64,000 bases of DNA from Thioclava electrotropha. Lineage in GTDB: Bacteria > Pseudomonadota > Alphaproteobacteria > Rhodobacterales > Rhodobacteraceae. Location: positions 1,034,001 through 1,098,000 of the forward strand of contig NZ_CP053562.1 in NCBI RefSeq assembly GCF_002085925.2, written 5' to 3'. Made by a program: the position numbers and the translations under genes. The notes beneath the pieces were generated by a model, which was given only the letters and a program-made list of their open reading frames with translations, searched no databases and had not been told where the DNA came from. Every line of letters starts with the position of its first letter. Within the stretch, counting starts at the first letter, position 1. This document shows, one piece after another, positions 37,149-46,330 of this stretch.

Positions 37149-38429
37149 ATGAGCGACGCAACGATGGATGCGAGCCTGAACGGCCCCGAACCAACACAGT
37201 TGAAGACCGCCGATGGGCTGCCGCTGAAGGCCGCCCTTGCGAAATCGCAACTCCGCGCAAAACGCCGCGCCTTCCTTCTGGTCGCGCCGCTGTTCCTCTT
37301 CGTTCTGATTACCTTCGTCGTTCCGATCGGGCAGATGCTGCTGCAATCGGTCTATAACGACGGGTTCTCGAAGAACGCGCCGGCGCTGGGGCAATGGTTC
37401 AACGAACACCCCCTTGGGTCGCCGATCGACGAGAGCGCCTATACCGCGCTCGCCTCGGACCTCAAGCAGATGAAGGAAAACCGCACGCAGGGCGAGGCGG
37501 GGACCCGGATCAACTATGACGTGGCGGGCACGCGCTCGCTGTTCACCTCCACCGCGCGCAAGATCGAACGTCTCGAGCCGCCGTGGAAAGAAGCGATCCT
37601 GGGCGTGAACGAGGATTGGAGCGACCCGAACCTCTGGCGTGCGATGCGCTCCGCATCGAGCCCCTACACGGTGGATTTCTACCTCGCCGCGACCGACCAC
37701 ACCCGCGACAAGGACAACAATATCGTGCCCGTCGATCCGCAACGCGCGATCTACGGCAAGCTGTTCATCCGCACCGCGATCCTGTCGCTGGTGATCACCG
37801 TGCTCTGCATGTTCCTCGCCTTCCCGATCGCGCATCTGCTGGCCTCGCTGCCACTGGCGAAATCGAACCTTCTGATGATCTTCGTGCTGCTACCGTTCTG
37901 GACCTCGCTGCTGGTGCGGACGACCTCGTGGATGGTGCTGTTGCAGCAGCAGGGCGTGATCAACGATCTGCTCGTCTGGTCGGGTCTGATCGGCAACGAT
38001 AACCGGCTGGAGATGATGTATAACCAGACCGGCACGATCGTCGCGATGACACATATCCTGCTGCCCTTCATGGTGTTGCCGCTCTATTCAGTGATGCGGA
38101 CCATCCCGCCGAGCTATGTTCGCGCGGCTCGCAGCCTTGGCGCGACCTCGTGGACCGCCTTCCGCCGCATCTACCTGCCGCAGACGCTGCCGGGGATCGG
38201 GGCAGGGGCGCTTCTCGTGTTCATCCTTTCGGTCGGCTACTACATCACCCCCGCCCTTGTCGGTGGTGCGGACGGTCAGCTGATCTCGAACATGATCGCC
38301 TTCCACATGCAGAAATCGCTCAACTGGTCGCTCGCGGCAGCACTCGCCTCGATGCTGCTGGGCGGCGTCATCATCCTCTACTGGCTCTATGACCGGCTGG
38401 TGGGCATCGACAACATGAAGCTGGGCTGA
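37149..38429 (+). CDS. Polyamine-type ABC permease, PotB-like
   Basis: A 426-residue inner-membrane permease. The first helix (about 38-60) is followed by an unusually long periplasmic loop (about 60-205) before the remaining helices, unlike the short PotB of enterics but like large permeases of this group. The EAA loop reads VRAARSLGATSWTAFRRIYLP, contacting the ATPase. An aaggag site lies five bases before the ATG. It should form a heterodimer with the next gene product. Confidence 0.9.
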   Translation: MSDATMDASLNGPEPTQLKTADGLPLKAALAKSQLRAKRRAFLLVAPLFLFVLITFVVPIGQMLLQSVYNDGFSKNAPALGQWFNEHPLGSPIDESAYTALASDLKQMKENRTQGEAGTRINYDVAGTRSLFTSTARKIERLEPPWKEAILGVNEDWSDPNLWRAMRSASSPYTVDFYLAATDHTRDKDNNIVPVDPQRAIYGKLFIRTAILSLVITVLCMFLAFPIAHLLASLPLAKSNLLMIFVLLPFWTSLLVRTTSWMVLLQQQGVINDLLVWSGLIGNDNRLEMMYNQTGTIVAMTHILLPFMVLPLYSVMRTIPPSYVRAARSLGATSWTAFRRIYLPQTLPGIGAGALLVFILSVGYYITPALVGGADGQLISNMIAFHMQKSLNWSLAAALASMLLGGVIILYWLYDRLVGIDNMKLG

Positions 38430-38441
38430 GGAGAAACACAG

Positions 38442-39353
38442 ATGGCCGTTCCCGCATATGCAAGCCCGCTCGAGAGAACTTGGCACTACGCCTATCTCGT
38501 GATCTGTGGCCTGATCTTCTTCTTTCTGATCGCGCCGATCGTGGTGATCATTCCGCTGTCCTTCAACGCGGAACCCTATTTCACCTTCACCGAGAAGATG
38601 CTCGCCTTCGACCCCTCCGGCTATTCGATGCGCTGGTATGACCTGCTGCTGACCTTCGGGATGCAGGAGCCGCAGGTGGAGCGTGGCTGGTCGTGGTGGA
38701 TGGATGCCTGGCAGCATTCGACCTGGATCGACGTGGCGAAGAACTCGGTGATCATCGGCTTCTTCTCGACGATCCTCGCGACGGTGCTGGGCACGCTGGC
38801 AGCCCTCGGCCTGTCGCGCCCCGAGATGCCGTTCCGCCGCGCCATCATGGCGGTGCTTATCTCGCCGATGATCGTGCCGATCATCATCACCGCGACGGGG
38901 CTGTTCTTCTTCTACTCGAAAACCGGGCTGGCGCATTCCTATCCTGGCATCATCATGGCCCACGCGACCTTGGGCATTCCCTTCGTGATCATCACCGTGA
39001 CCGCGACGCTGGTGGGCTTCGATCACTCGCTGACCCGCGCGGCGCAGAACCTCGGGGCGGATCCGCGCACGACCTTCTTCAAGATCGTGATGCCGCTGAT
39101 CCTGCCGGGCGTGGTCTCGGGCGCGCTGTTCGCCTTCGTCACCTCCTTCGACGAAGTCGTCGTGGTGCTCTTTGTGGCAGGCTATGACCAGCAGACGATC
39201 CCGCGCCAGATGTGGAACGGTATCCGCGAGCAGATCAGCCCCGCGATCCTTGCGGTGGCGACGATCCTCGTCTTCGTGTCGATCGCGCTTCTGACCACGG
39301 TCGAGCTGCTGCGCCGCCGCTCCGAGCGCCTGCGCGGGATGTCACCCGGCTAA
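38442..39353 (+). CDS. Polyamine-type ABC permease, PotC-like
   Basis: A 303-residue permease with about six hydrophobic helices. The EAA motif is RAAQNLGADPRTTFFKIVMP. It follows the PotB-like gene by 12 bases with gaggagaa as ribosome site, completing the importer. Its last 12 bases overlap the end of the convergent DUF1810 gene. Confidence 0.92.
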   Translation: MAVPAYASPLERTWHYAYLVICGLIFFFLIAPIVVIIPLSFNAEPYFTFTEKMLAFDPSGYSMRWYDLLLTFGMQEPQVERGWSWWMDAWQHSTWIDVAKNSVIIGFFSTILATVLGTLAALGLSRPEMPFRRAIMAVLISPMIVPIIITATGLFFFYSKTGLAHSYPGIIMAHATLGIPFVIITVTATLVGFDHSLTRAAQNLGADPRTTFFKIVMPLILPGVVSGALFAFVTSFDEVVVVLFVAGYDQQTIPRQMWNGIREQISPAILAVATILVFVSIALLTTVELLRRRSERLRGMSPG

Positions 39354-39755
39354 GGCGTCAAGCGTCAGCGGGCAGCGCTCGCCCTCATAAAACGTCTCAA
39401 GGAGCCGGGTGAACACCGGCTCCTTTTTCTTTGAGGCAGCCTCGAACAGCGTCGCGCAAGAGCGCAGCTTCAGCGCATCGACCGGCCCCATGATCTCCTC
39501 GATGGGCGTGCCCGCATGGGCGAGCACCGCCTCGGAGGCCTCCACCAGACGCGCCCGCAACACGGGATCGGCGAGATAGGCCCGCGCCTCGGCCAGATCC
39601 GCGATCCCATACTCTCGCGCGCGCGGAGAGCGGCCGAGCGAGGCCAGTTGCGGGAAGATCCACCAGATCCAATGGCTGGTCTTGCGCCCTTGGCGGAGCT
39701 CCGCGAGGGCGGTCGGATAGTCGCGGTCTTGGGGGGCGTGGAAGCGTTGGGTCAT
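39342..39755 (-). CDS. DUF1810 family protein
   Basis: A 137-residue soluble protein. It shows the DUF1810 hallmarks ALAELRQGRKTSHWIWWIFPQ, SLGRSPRAREYGI and MGPVDALKLRSCATLF. Function unknown; the conserved tryptophans and arginines suggest a binding or enzymatic pocket. Convergent with the last permease gene, overlapping by 12 bases. Confidence 0.9.
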   Translation of the reverse strand: MTQRFHAPQDRDYPTALAELRQGRKTSHWIWWIFPQLASLGRSPRAREYGIADLAEARAYLADPVLRARLVEASEAVLAHAGTPIEEIMGPVDALKLRSCATLFEAASKKKEPVFTRLLETFYEGERCPLTLDALAG

Positions 39756-39909
39756 GGGGTGAGCCTAACACGCTCTGGACATCGCGAGGAGGGCCGCGAC
39801 CGATCCGAGGGTGGGCGCAATCGCGCCCGCCTTGGGGGACGGCTTTGGTTAGCGCTCGACTAAATCTCTACTCGGAACTTCACTCAAAGATATTGAGAAG
39901 TTGTCAGAA

Positions 39910-40053
39910 CTATTTTTTCCCGCGATTGGTCGTTTTCCCTGAGCCAGTAGGCCGGGTTTGTCCCGAGCCATTGCTGGAATTGTTCATTCCACCCTTGTGG
40001 ACGTTGGAATGTTTCGGGGGCTTTGGGGGGGTATTAGTTGGTTTCTTTGTCAT
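39910..40053 (-). CDS. Small basic protein downstream of the thyX-linked membrane protein
   Basis: A 47-residue reading frame on the minus strand, ATG at 40053 and TAG at 39910, beginning MTKKPTNTPPKPPKHSNVHK and ending in GSGKTTNRGKK. It is rich in Lys, Pro, Asn, Gly and Thr, strongly basic, without hydrophobic stretches. It starts four bases after the stop of the 163-residue membrane protein, which suggests coupling, though its own ribosome site (aagaaa) is weak. It could be a nucleic-acid-binding or partner peptide, or chance. I do not recognise it. Confidence 0.4.
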   Translation of the reverse strand: MTKKPTNTPPKPPKHSNVHKGGMNNSSNGSGQTRPTGSGKTTNRGKK

Positions 40054-40057
40054 TTTC

Positions 40058-40549
40058 TTAGAATATAAATAGGAGCCACGCAGGAACGAGCATTACTGAG
40101 CATGATATCGAGAAAGTCAGGTTTTGATGTGCTCTGTCTAGTACTTTCTCATTATTGTCGAAAAAACCTTCAGCTTCCCGCGATAGTTTTCGATACAAAT
40201 CCTCGACAGAAGCGCTTTCCCGCTGTTGCTCGAAAATGATTGCGGCAGAGTGGTCAAAAGTGCAAGCCTCGCGGGAAACCAATACGCGCGCGGAAAAGAA
40301 CAAAGCGAAGAAGAATAACCCCGCAACCAACCATATCGCAAAATTCATTCCAAGGATATGAGGAGGGAGATTGTAGCCCGCTAAGCCTACGTCGCCTAAT
40401 GCGTTCGCTCCGGTGGCCGCAACTAGGCCAGTAATTGCACTTGATATCGCGGCTTGATTTCGGAGATTGCGCAAGTCTTCCTTTTGCGAAGCTAACTGCC
40501 TTGATGCTAGGTCAAAGACTTCTTTTGAAAAAGGTGTCCCTGTCCTCAT
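40058..40549 (-). CDS. AT-rich membrane protein attached to thyX
   Basis: A 163-residue protein. A charged N-terminal helix (about 8-32) is followed by a weak hydrophobic stretch (about 34-50), a clear membrane helix (about 70-92, IWLVAGLFFFALFFSA), a long charged helical stretch (about 95-145) and a C-terminal helix ending WLLFIF. It resembles small two- or three-helix effector-type membrane proteins but matches no family I know. Codons are much AT-richer than in thyX, whose stop lies three bases upstream; translation could be coupled. Probably horizontally acquired. Confidence 0.65.
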   Translation of the reverse strand: MRTGTPFSKEVFDLASRQLASQKEDLRNLRNQAAISSAITGLVAATGANALGDVGLAGYNLPPHILGMNFAIWLVAGLFFFALFFSARVLVSREACTFDHSAAIIFEQQRESASVEDLYRKLSREAEGFFDNNEKVLDRAHQNLTFSISCSVMLVPAWLLFIF

Positions 40550-40552
40550 CCC

Positions 40553-41467
40553 TTACCCCCAAACCTCACAAAACTCCCGCCACTCGCCTTTGCTCATGCC
40601 CGACGTCTCCTGCGTGATCTCCTCGCCCGCCAGACGGCGCTTCAGCAGCTCCACCGCTTTGCCTGACAGGTTCACCCCGCCCAGACGATAATCCTCGAAG
40701 GCCGAATAGGCCGCGGGCACCCAGTCACGCACGATGTCGCACATGGTCTCGGCATAGACGCGGATCTCGTATTGGGCGTGGCTGTCGGCGCGCAGGCGCA
40801 GGAAGTGGAAGAGGTTGTGCAGGTCCACCTTCCAATACCATTGCGTGTAGATATTGGTGGGCAGGTTCATCCGCGCCAGTTCCCGGGCGAGGCCCTGTTT
40901 GCCCGCGTCCTCGTCGGGCGTCAGCATGTCCTCGTAATGGTCATAGGCGCGCATCGCGTCGTCGCGCAGGATGTCGAGCACGCGGGCGGCCTCGGCACCC
41001 TCCAGCACCTGACCGCGGCCCTGATGGTTCTGGCTCGATTGCGCGGCGAGCTGGCTGGCCTCGGGGATGTAGAATTCGCGGTCGAGGATCGAGTAGCGCG
41101 CGGAGTATTCGTTGACGTTCGCGGTGCGGTGGCGGATCCACTGGCGCGCGACGAAGACCGGAAGTTTGACGTGGAACTTGACCTCGCACATCTCGAACGG
41201 GGTCGAATGCCAGTGCCGCATCAGGTAGCGGATCAGGCCCGCGTCGCTGTTCACCGTCTTGGTGCCCCGGCCATAGGAGACCCGCGCCGCCTGCACGATC
41301 GCGTTGTCGTCGCCCATATAGTCGATGACCCGGACCACCCCGTGATCGAGCACTTCATGGGCGGTATAGAGGCGCTTCTCCATCCCCGGCGAGACCGCCC
41401 GTGCGGTCATTTGCGTCTCGGCGCGCTGTGCGTCGATCTCGGCTTGTTGTTCGGGGGTGAGCGCCAT
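40553..41467 (-). CDS. thyX: Flavin-dependent thymidylate synthase
   Basis: Makes dTMP from dUMP using FAD, NADPH and methylene-tetrahydrofolate. The 304 residues from the ATG at 41467 contain the ThyX signature [15 protein letters not shown], matching RHR-x7-S, and [19 protein letters not shown] before it. A longer frame to 41575 is not family-like. Two small, AT-rich genes follow at 3- and 4-base spacing, which is unusual for this gene. Divergent from gloA. Confidence 0.96.
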   Translation of the reverse strand: MALTPEQQAEIDAQRAETQMTARAVSPGMEKRLYTAHEVLDHGVVRVIDYMGDDNAIVQAARVSYGRGTKTVNSDAGLIRYLMRHWHSTPFEMCEVKFHVKLPVFVARQWIRHRTANVNEYSARYSILDREFYIPEASQLAAQSSQNHQGRGQVLEGAEAARVLDILRDDAMRAYDHYEDMLTPDEDAGKQGLARELARMNLPTNIYTQWYWKVDLHNLFHFLRLRADSHAQYEIRVYAETMCDIVRDWVPAAYSAFEDYRLGGVNLSGKAVELLKRRLAGEEITQETSGMSKGEWREFCEVWG

Positions 41468-41621
41468 GATGTCCTCCGGATGTCTCGAATCGATCTCCAC
41501 TATATATGCGATGGGCGGCTCTAGGAACCGCCATATCCTGTGGATAAGCCGGGGTGCTTGCCGCGGCTGCCTCAAGGGCTATCCTCCGGTTAACCGCAAT
41601 CAGTTCCAAGGAAGCCTGTTC

Positions 41622-42056
41622 ATGAAAATCGAATATCTGCACACGATGGTCCGCGTGCTCGACCTCGAGAAATCGAAAGCCTTCTACGAGCTTCTGGGCC
41701 TCAAGGAGCGCCGCCGCATCGAAAACGACAAGGGCCGCTTCACGCTGGTCTTCATGTGCCCGCCCGAGCAGGACGACGGCACGGCGGATGTGGAGCTGAC
41801 GTGGAACTGGGACGGCGATAGCGGGCTGCCCTCGGACAGCCGCCATTTCGGCCACCTCGCTTACCGCGTCGAAAACATCTACGAGATGTGCCAGCACCTG
41901 ATGGATAATGGCGTGACGATCAACCGCCCACCGCGCGACGGTCACATGGCCTTCGTGCGCTCGCCCGACAATATCTCGATCGAACTGCTGCAGATGGGCG
42001 AGCCGCTGCCGATCCAGGAGCCGTGGTCGAGCATGGAGAACACCGGCAGCTGGTGA
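41622..42056 (+). CDS. gloA: Lactoylglutathione lyase (glyoxalase I)
   Basis: Converts the hemithioacetal of methylglyoxal and glutathione to lactoylglutathione. The 144-residue single-domain enzyme has the two beta-alpha-beta repeats of the VOC fold. It starts with YLHTMVRVLDLEKSKAFYE carrying the first metal histidine; later come VELTWNW (metal Glu) and FGHLAYRVENIYEM (second His), and NISIELLQMG carries the final Glu. AAGGAAG lies upstream of the ATG. Its stop meets that of pth inside the perfect hairpin gatcactt/aagtgatc (42055-42074). Confidence 0.92.
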   Translation: MKIEYLHTMVRVLDLEKSKAFYELLGLKERRRIENDKGRFTLVFMCPPEQDDGTADVELTWNWDGDSGLPSDSRHFGHLAYRVENIYEMCQHLMDNGVTINRPPRDGHMAFVRSPDNISIELLQMGEPLPIQEPWSSMENTGSW

Positions 42057-42767
42057 TCACTTACGGAAGTGATCCTTAAGCTTGTCGAAGGGGCTGCGGG
42101 TTTCCGTGGCCTCTTTCTTTTGCGGTGCGGGCTGCGGAGTGTCTTGCGGGACAGAGGTGTTGGCTTTCGCGGGTGCCTTGGTTCCGGTCGAAGAGCGCGG
42201 CGGCGCGACCCGTAGGCTCACCGCATTGAGGAATTTCGACCCGTCGCCCGCCGCCAGGGCAGGCGCCCCATCTGAGATCCCGCGCAGCAGGTCGTCGAGC
42301 ATCTCCTGCTCGGCCTTCGGGAAATCGTTGAGCACATAGCCCGCCACTCGGTCCTTGTGCCCCGGATGACCGATGCCCAGCCGCACCCGCGCGTAGTCGG
42401 GGCTCATATGCTGATGAATCGAGCGCAGCCCATTATGCCCCGCATGACCGCCACCCTGCTTGAGGCGGCACTTACCGGGGGCCAGGTCCAGCTCGTCATG
42501 GAAGACGGTGATGTCGGAGACATCGACCTTGTAGAAATCGGCCGCCGCGCGCACGGACTGGCCGGACAGGTTCATGAAGGTCTCGGGTTTCAGCAGCACA
42601 ACGCGGGTCGAGCCGAAGCGGCCCTCACTCACCTGACCCTGAAACTTGCCGCGCCACGGGGCGAAGCCGTGATCCTCGGCGATCCGGTCGAGCGCCATGA
42701 AGCCGATATTGTGACGGTTGTTCGCGTATTTCGCGCCCGGATTTCCCAGGCCCACCCAAAGCTGCAT
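42057..42767 (-). CDS. pth: Peptidyl-tRNA hydrolase
   Basis: Releases tRNA from prematurely dropped peptidyl-tRNA. The 236 residues start MQLWVGLGNPGAKYANNRHN, with the catalytic His in NRHNIGF. HDELDLAPG and GGHAGHNGLRSI are the other signatures. A Lys/Pro/Thr-rich tail of about 45 residues after the core is longer than in enterics but usual in this order. Convergent with gloA. Confidence 0.96.
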   Translation of the reverse strand: MQLWVGLGNPGAKYANNRHNIGFMALDRIAEDHGFAPWRGKFQGQVSEGRFGSTRVVLLKPETFMNLSGQSVRAAADFYKVDVSDITVFHDELDLAPGKCRLKQGGGHAGHNGLRSIHQHMSPDYARVRLGIGHPGHKDRVAGYVLNDFPKAEQEMLDDLLRGISDGAPALAAGDGSKFLNAVSLRVAPPRSSTGTKAPAKANTSVPQDTPQPAPQKKEATETRSPFDKLKDHFRK

Positions 42768-42853
42768 GCGTCTCCCCTTTCGAACGCCGGTGTCGAGGCT
42801 CTGCTCACCGAGGGATATGTGAGCGGGCGCGCAGGGGAAAGGGGGCGTCGCGC

Positions 42854-43144
42854 TTAAGCCGCGCGGTATTCGACATAAGTCGGGCGTCCCGACTCGCCTA
42901 CGATGATCGGGCGCTCTTGCGGTTCGGGCAGGGCGAATTCATCGAAGAGGCGCTCGCTGGTCTCGTCGATATCGCATTTCGCAATTTCTTCATACCCGTT
43001 GCGCGGGAGTCGTCTCGACGCGAAGCGGTAGAACGGGCGCAGGACCGGACGCAGCACGGCATAAACGGCGCGACCAATTGCGCTGAGCATTCTAGGCGGT
43101 AGCACCACGAATGCTGCAAGAACGAGTGCGATAAGCTCCAGCAT
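42854..43144 (-). CDS. Hypothetical small membrane-anchored protein
   Basis: A 96-residue product with one N-terminal hydrophobic helix (about 1-20), a basic amphipathic region (RPVLRPFYRFASRRLPRNG) and an acidic C-terminal tail. No family recognised. It lies between rplY and pth, all on the minus strand, and after the rplY terminator, so it needs its own promoter. Confidence 0.6.
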   Translation of the reverse strand: MLELIALVLAAFVVLPPRMLSAIGRAVYAVLRPVLRPFYRFASRRLPRNGYEEIAKCDIDETSERLFDEFALPEPQERPIIVGESGRPTYVEYRAA

Positions 43145-43282
43145 GTGACTAGCCTTTAGGTTGTATTACCTTCGAAGCTATCGCGTTTTGGAAAAAAGGC
43201 GAGAAATTTTTTGTTCACATAAATGTGAGCATGTCCGGCCGGAGGTTTGCCGTGCAGCCGGCAATTGCGGCTTTGGGCAAAG

Positions 43283-43308
43283 AAAAACGGGGCCCCGAAA
43301 GGCCCCGT
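43283..43308 (-). terminator. Rho-independent terminator after rplY
   Basis: The stem acggggcc/ggccccgt with loop ccgaaa (43287-43308) is followed on the minus strand by TTTTTCTTT. It lies 25 bases past the rplY stop. Confidence 0.9.
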
Positions 43309-43333
43309 CTCGAAAATCTCATCGGAAGAAGAA

Positions 43334-43969
43334 TTACTCTTCGGTCGCTTCTTCGCTGGCTTCTTCGCCTTCGTCCTCGTCGGAGGAACCACCACCGAAG
43401 CCTTTCGGCGGAGCGACGTTCGCGATCACGAAGTCACGCTCGATGGTCGGCTTGGCGCCTTTCGGCAGGTCCACGTCGGAGATGTGGATGGTGTCGCCGA
43501 TCTGCTTGCCTTCGAGGTCGACCACGATCTGCTCGGGGATATCACCGGCGAGAACGTTGAGTTCGACTTCCGGGCGCACTGCGACGAGGGTGCCGCCGCG
43601 CTTCAGGCCGGGCGCCTTCTCGTGGTTGATGAACTCGACATGCACGAAGAGCGAGATGCGCGAGTTGCGGTGGGTGCGCATGAAGTCGACGTGGGTCGGC
43701 AGGTCCTTGACGACGTCTTTCTGAACGCCGCGGCAGATCACGCGGACATCTTCCTGGCCGTCCATCTTCAGGTTGAAGAGGGTGGACATGAAGCGGCCTT
43801 TGCGCAGGCGGGTGATCAGGCGGTTGTAGTCGAGGTTGATTGCAACCGGGTCCTTGCCGTCGCCGTAGACGATACCGGGCACGAGGCCCTCACGACGCGC
43901 TTGCCGAGCGGCCCCCTTGCCCGTCCCCGTACGCGCCACGGCTTCGATCGTTTCGATCTCTTTTGCCAT
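43334..43969 (-). CDS. rplY: 50S ribosomal protein L25/general stress protein Ctc
   Basis: Binds 5S rRNA in the large subunit. The 211 residues contain the L25 beta-barrel (about 1-95, with [20 protein letters not shown]) and the C-terminal Ctc/TL5 domain (to about 190, with [12 protein letters not shown] and [11 protein letters not shown]). An acidic Glu/Asp-rich tail ends the protein. The long two-domain form is usual for alphaproteobacteria. A likely promoter is described at 44095-44124. Confidence 0.96.
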   Translation of the reverse strand: MAKEIETIEAVARTGTGKGAARQARREGLVPGIVYGDGKDPVAINLDYNRLITRLRKGRFMSTLFNLKMDGQEDVRVICRGVQKDVVKDLPTHVDFMRTHRNSRISLFVHVEFINHEKAPGLKRGGTLVAVRPEVELNVLAGDIPEQIVVDLEGKQIGDTIHISDVDLPKGAKPTIERDFVIANVAPPKGFGGGSSDEDEGEEASEEATEE

Positions 43970-44094
43970 AACTGGTCTCCAATTTGTCAAAGTGATGGGC
44001 CGCCTCCAAGGGTGTCGGGCCCATGAAGCCGCGCGGATACTCGGGATTGGCCGAGTTGGCAAGGGGAAACCGACGGTGCGGCGGAATCCGGGTT

Positions 44095-44124
44095 GCTATA
44101 GAAGGATATCTGACTAATGTCAGA
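44095..44124 (-). promoter_or_regulatory. rplY promoter overlapping a palindrome
   Basis: On the minus strand CTGACA (44118-44123) and TATAGC (44095-44100) are separated by 17 bases, a good sigma-70-type pair. The -35 box is inside the palindrome tctgac-taat-gtcaga (44109-44124). The divergent gene starting at 44155 encodes a MarR-like DNA-binding domain, so the palindrome is a candidate operator for it. Neither the promoter nor the operator is experimentally supported here. Confidence 0.5.
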
Positions 44125-44154
44125 AAGTATCTCGGACACAGGTCAGGTATTCCC

Positions 44155-45027
44155 ATGGACGCACTCGCACATATACGCCGGTTCAACCGGGCCGTCACCC
44201 GGCAGGTGGGCGCGCTGAACTCCTCCTTCCTCGATCGCGGGCGGCCTTTGGGCTCTGCACGGGTGCTCAATGCGATCGGGCGCGGGCAGGGCGATGTCGC
44301 GAAGCTGCGTCAGGCGTTGGCGCTCGATTCCGGGTTGATGAGCCGTCTGTTGCGCGGGCTGGAGGCTGAGGGGCTGGTGGTCGTGGAGGACGATCCCGAA
44401 GACGGGCGACGCCGCATCGCGTGTCTGACCGAGGCGGGGCAGGCGGAATTCGCGGAATATGAACGGCTCTCCGATGCGCAGGCGGCGGATATCCTCTCGC
44501 GTCATCCCGACCAGAGCGCGCTCTTGGCGGCGATGGACCTGATCGCGACGGCGCTGACCCGCGCCGAGATCGAGATCGTGCCCTGCGATCCGCGCGATCC
44601 GCGGGCGCGGGATTGTCTTGCGCAGTATTACGCGGAGCTTGCCGCCCGGTTCGAAGGCGGCTTCGATGTGAACCTGTCGAAAGACCCCGAGGCCGACGAT
44701 ATGCGCCCTCCTCGCGGCACCTTCCTGATCGCACTATCCGACGGGGTGCCGGTTGGTTGCGCGGCGCTGAAGGGCGGCGCGGATTATGCCGAGGTGAAGC
44801 GCGTCTGGATCGCACCTGCCGCGCGCGGCCTCGGGTTGGCGCGGCAGTTGATGGAGGCGGTTGAGGCGGCGGCGCGCGACTTGGGCCAGCTGCATCTGCG
44901 GCTCGATACCAATTCCGCACTGCCCGAAGCGGTCGCCATGTATCACCGCTTCGGCTGGGATGAGATCGATCGCTTCAACGACGATCCCTATCCCGACCGG
45001 TTCTTTGAAAAGCGCCTAAGACCTTAG
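44155..45027 (+). CDS. MarR-like regulator fused to GNAT acetyltransferase
   Basis: A 290-residue two-domain protein. Residues about 5-135 form a MarR winged helix (LRQALALDSGLMSRLLRGLEAEGLV, then DDPEDGRRR at the wing). Residues about 142-290 form a GNAT acetyltransferase with RVWIAPAARGLGLARQLMEA, the acetyl-CoA pyrophosphate loop, and MYHRFGW near the end. Such fusions are known and may control detoxifying or stress genes by an unknown substrate. The ATG at 44155 follows a weak site. Divergent from rplY; convergent with lldD. Confidence 0.9.
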   Translation: MDALAHIRRFNRAVTRQVGALNSSFLDRGRPLGSARVLNAIGRGQGDVAKLRQALALDSGLMSRLLRGLEAEGLVVVEDDPEDGRRRIACLTEAGQAEFAEYERLSDAQAADILSRHPDQSALLAAMDLIATALTRAEIEIVPCDPRDPRARDCLAQYYAELAARFEGGFDVNLSKDPEADDMRPPRGTFLIALSDGVPVGCAALKGGADYAEVKRVWIAPAARGLGLARQLMEAVEAAARDLGQLHLRLDTNSALPEAVAMYHRFGWDEIDRFNDDPYPDRFFEKRLRP

Positions 45028-45036
45028 GGCCTGCCC

Positions 45037-46200
45037 TCAGGAATAGGTGTCGAAGAAGCCGTTGGGGATCAGCAGATCGTCCCGGCCCAGATCTTCGATC
45101 CGACGCTCGCCACACAGCGCCATGGAGGTGTCGAGCTCCTTCTGGATGACCTCCAGCGCCTTTGTCACGCCCGGCTCGCCCATCGCGCCCAGACCGTAGA
45201 CATAGGCGCGCCCGATCATCACGCCCTTCGCGCCAAGCGCCAGCGCCTTGAGCACGTCCTGCCCCGAGCGGATACCGCTGTCGAGCCAGACCTCGGTCTT
45301 GTCGCCGACCGCGTTGACGATCTTCGGCAGCATCCGGATCGAGCTCAGCGCCCCGTCCAGCTGTCGCCCGCCATGGTTCGAGACCACGATCGCATCGGCT
45401 CCGGTCGCGGCGGCCATCTCGGCGTCTTCCTCGCTGAGGATCCCCTTCAGGATCACCTTGCCGCCCCACATATCCATGAGCTGCTTGATCCGATCCCAGT
45501 TCAGCGACTGGTCGAACTTCTCCGCAGTCCATGACGACAGCGAGGCCGGGTCAGCGGCGCTGTCCACATGGCCCACGATATTGCCGAAGAAACGCCGCTT
45601 GGTCTGCAGCATCTCAATGCCCCAGCGCCATTTCGTCGCCAGATCCGCCAGCACGGCGGGGGTGAATTTCGGCGGCGCGGTGAGGCCGTTCTTCAGATCC
45701 TTGTGCCGCTGGCCCAGCAGCTGCAGATCGACCGTGATCACCAGCGCCGAACAGCCTGCTGCCCGTGCCCGCTCCAGCACGCGCTTGTTATAGTCGTCAT
45801 CGGTCAGCGTGTAGATCTGGAACCAGAAGGGCTGGCTGACATTCTCGGCGACGTCCTCGATCGAGCAGATCGACATGGTCGAGAGCGTATAAGGCACGCC
45901 GAATTTCTCCGCCGCCTTCGCCGCCTTGATCTCGCCATCGGCGCGCTGCATCCCGGTCAGCCCCACGGGCGCCAGCGCCACCGGCATCGCGACCTCCTGA
46001 TCCAGCATCGTCGATTTCGTCGTGCGGCCCGTCATGTCCCGCGCGATACGCTGGTTGAGGCGGATCTGCGCGAAGTCCTCGGTGTTCTCGCGGAAGGTCT
46101 GCTCGGTGTACGAGCCGCTTTCCGCGTAATCGTAGAACATCTTCGGCGTGCGGCGCTTATGCAGACGTTTCAGATCGGCGATGGAGGTGATGACGGGCAT
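45037..46200 (-). CDS. lldD: L-lactate dehydrogenase / FMN alpha-hydroxy-acid oxidase
   Basis: An FMN enzyme of 387 residues, oxidising L-lactate (or a related 2-hydroxy acid) to the keto acid and feeding electrons to the respiratory chain. Visible are YDYAESGSYTEQT near the N-terminus, LSTMSICSIEDVAE, and SNHGGRQLDGA with the catalytic histidine; GVMIGRAYVYGL ends the barrel. The family cannot be split by sequence alone into lactate, glycolate or mandelate users, but the length and HGGRQLDGA form fit LldD. Confidence 0.87.
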   Translation of the reverse strand: MPVITSIADLKRLHKRRTPKMFYDYAESGSYTEQTFRENTEDFAQIRLNQRIARDMTGRTTKSTMLDQEVAMPVALAPVGLTGMQRADGEIKAAKAAEKFGVPYTLSTMSICSIEDVAENVSQPFWFQIYTLTDDDYNKRVLERARAAGCSALVITVDLQLLGQRHKDLKNGLTAPPKFTPAVLADLATKWRWGIEMLQTKRRFFGNIVGHVDSAADPASLSSWTAEKFDQSLNWDRIKQLMDMWGGKVILKGILSEEDAEMAAATGADAIVVSNHGGRQLDGALSSIRMLPKIVNAVGDKTEVWLDSGIRSGQDVLKALALGAKGVMIGRAYVYGLGAMGEPGVTKALEVIQKELDTSMALCGERRIEDLGRDDLLIPNGFFDTYS

Positions 46201-46330
46201 GGGTGTTCCTCTCTCCGTGGTTAAGTTTCCTTACCAATCCCTCGAAATTTGCGCAATCACCCATCGCAAGGCTTGCAATCATGCGCGATCCGTTCCCATC
46301 TCGCCGGGCGAACACGAAAAGGAGAGCGGC

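Noticed and set aside
39845..40072. 75-residue plus-strand frame
   Set aside because: It runs opposite the small basic gene and has no ribosome site or recognisable feature.
42055..42074. Hairpin at the gloA/pth stops as a bidirectional terminator
   Set aside because: It is a perfect 8-bp stem but lies mostly in pth coding sequence without T-runs; coincidence is possible.
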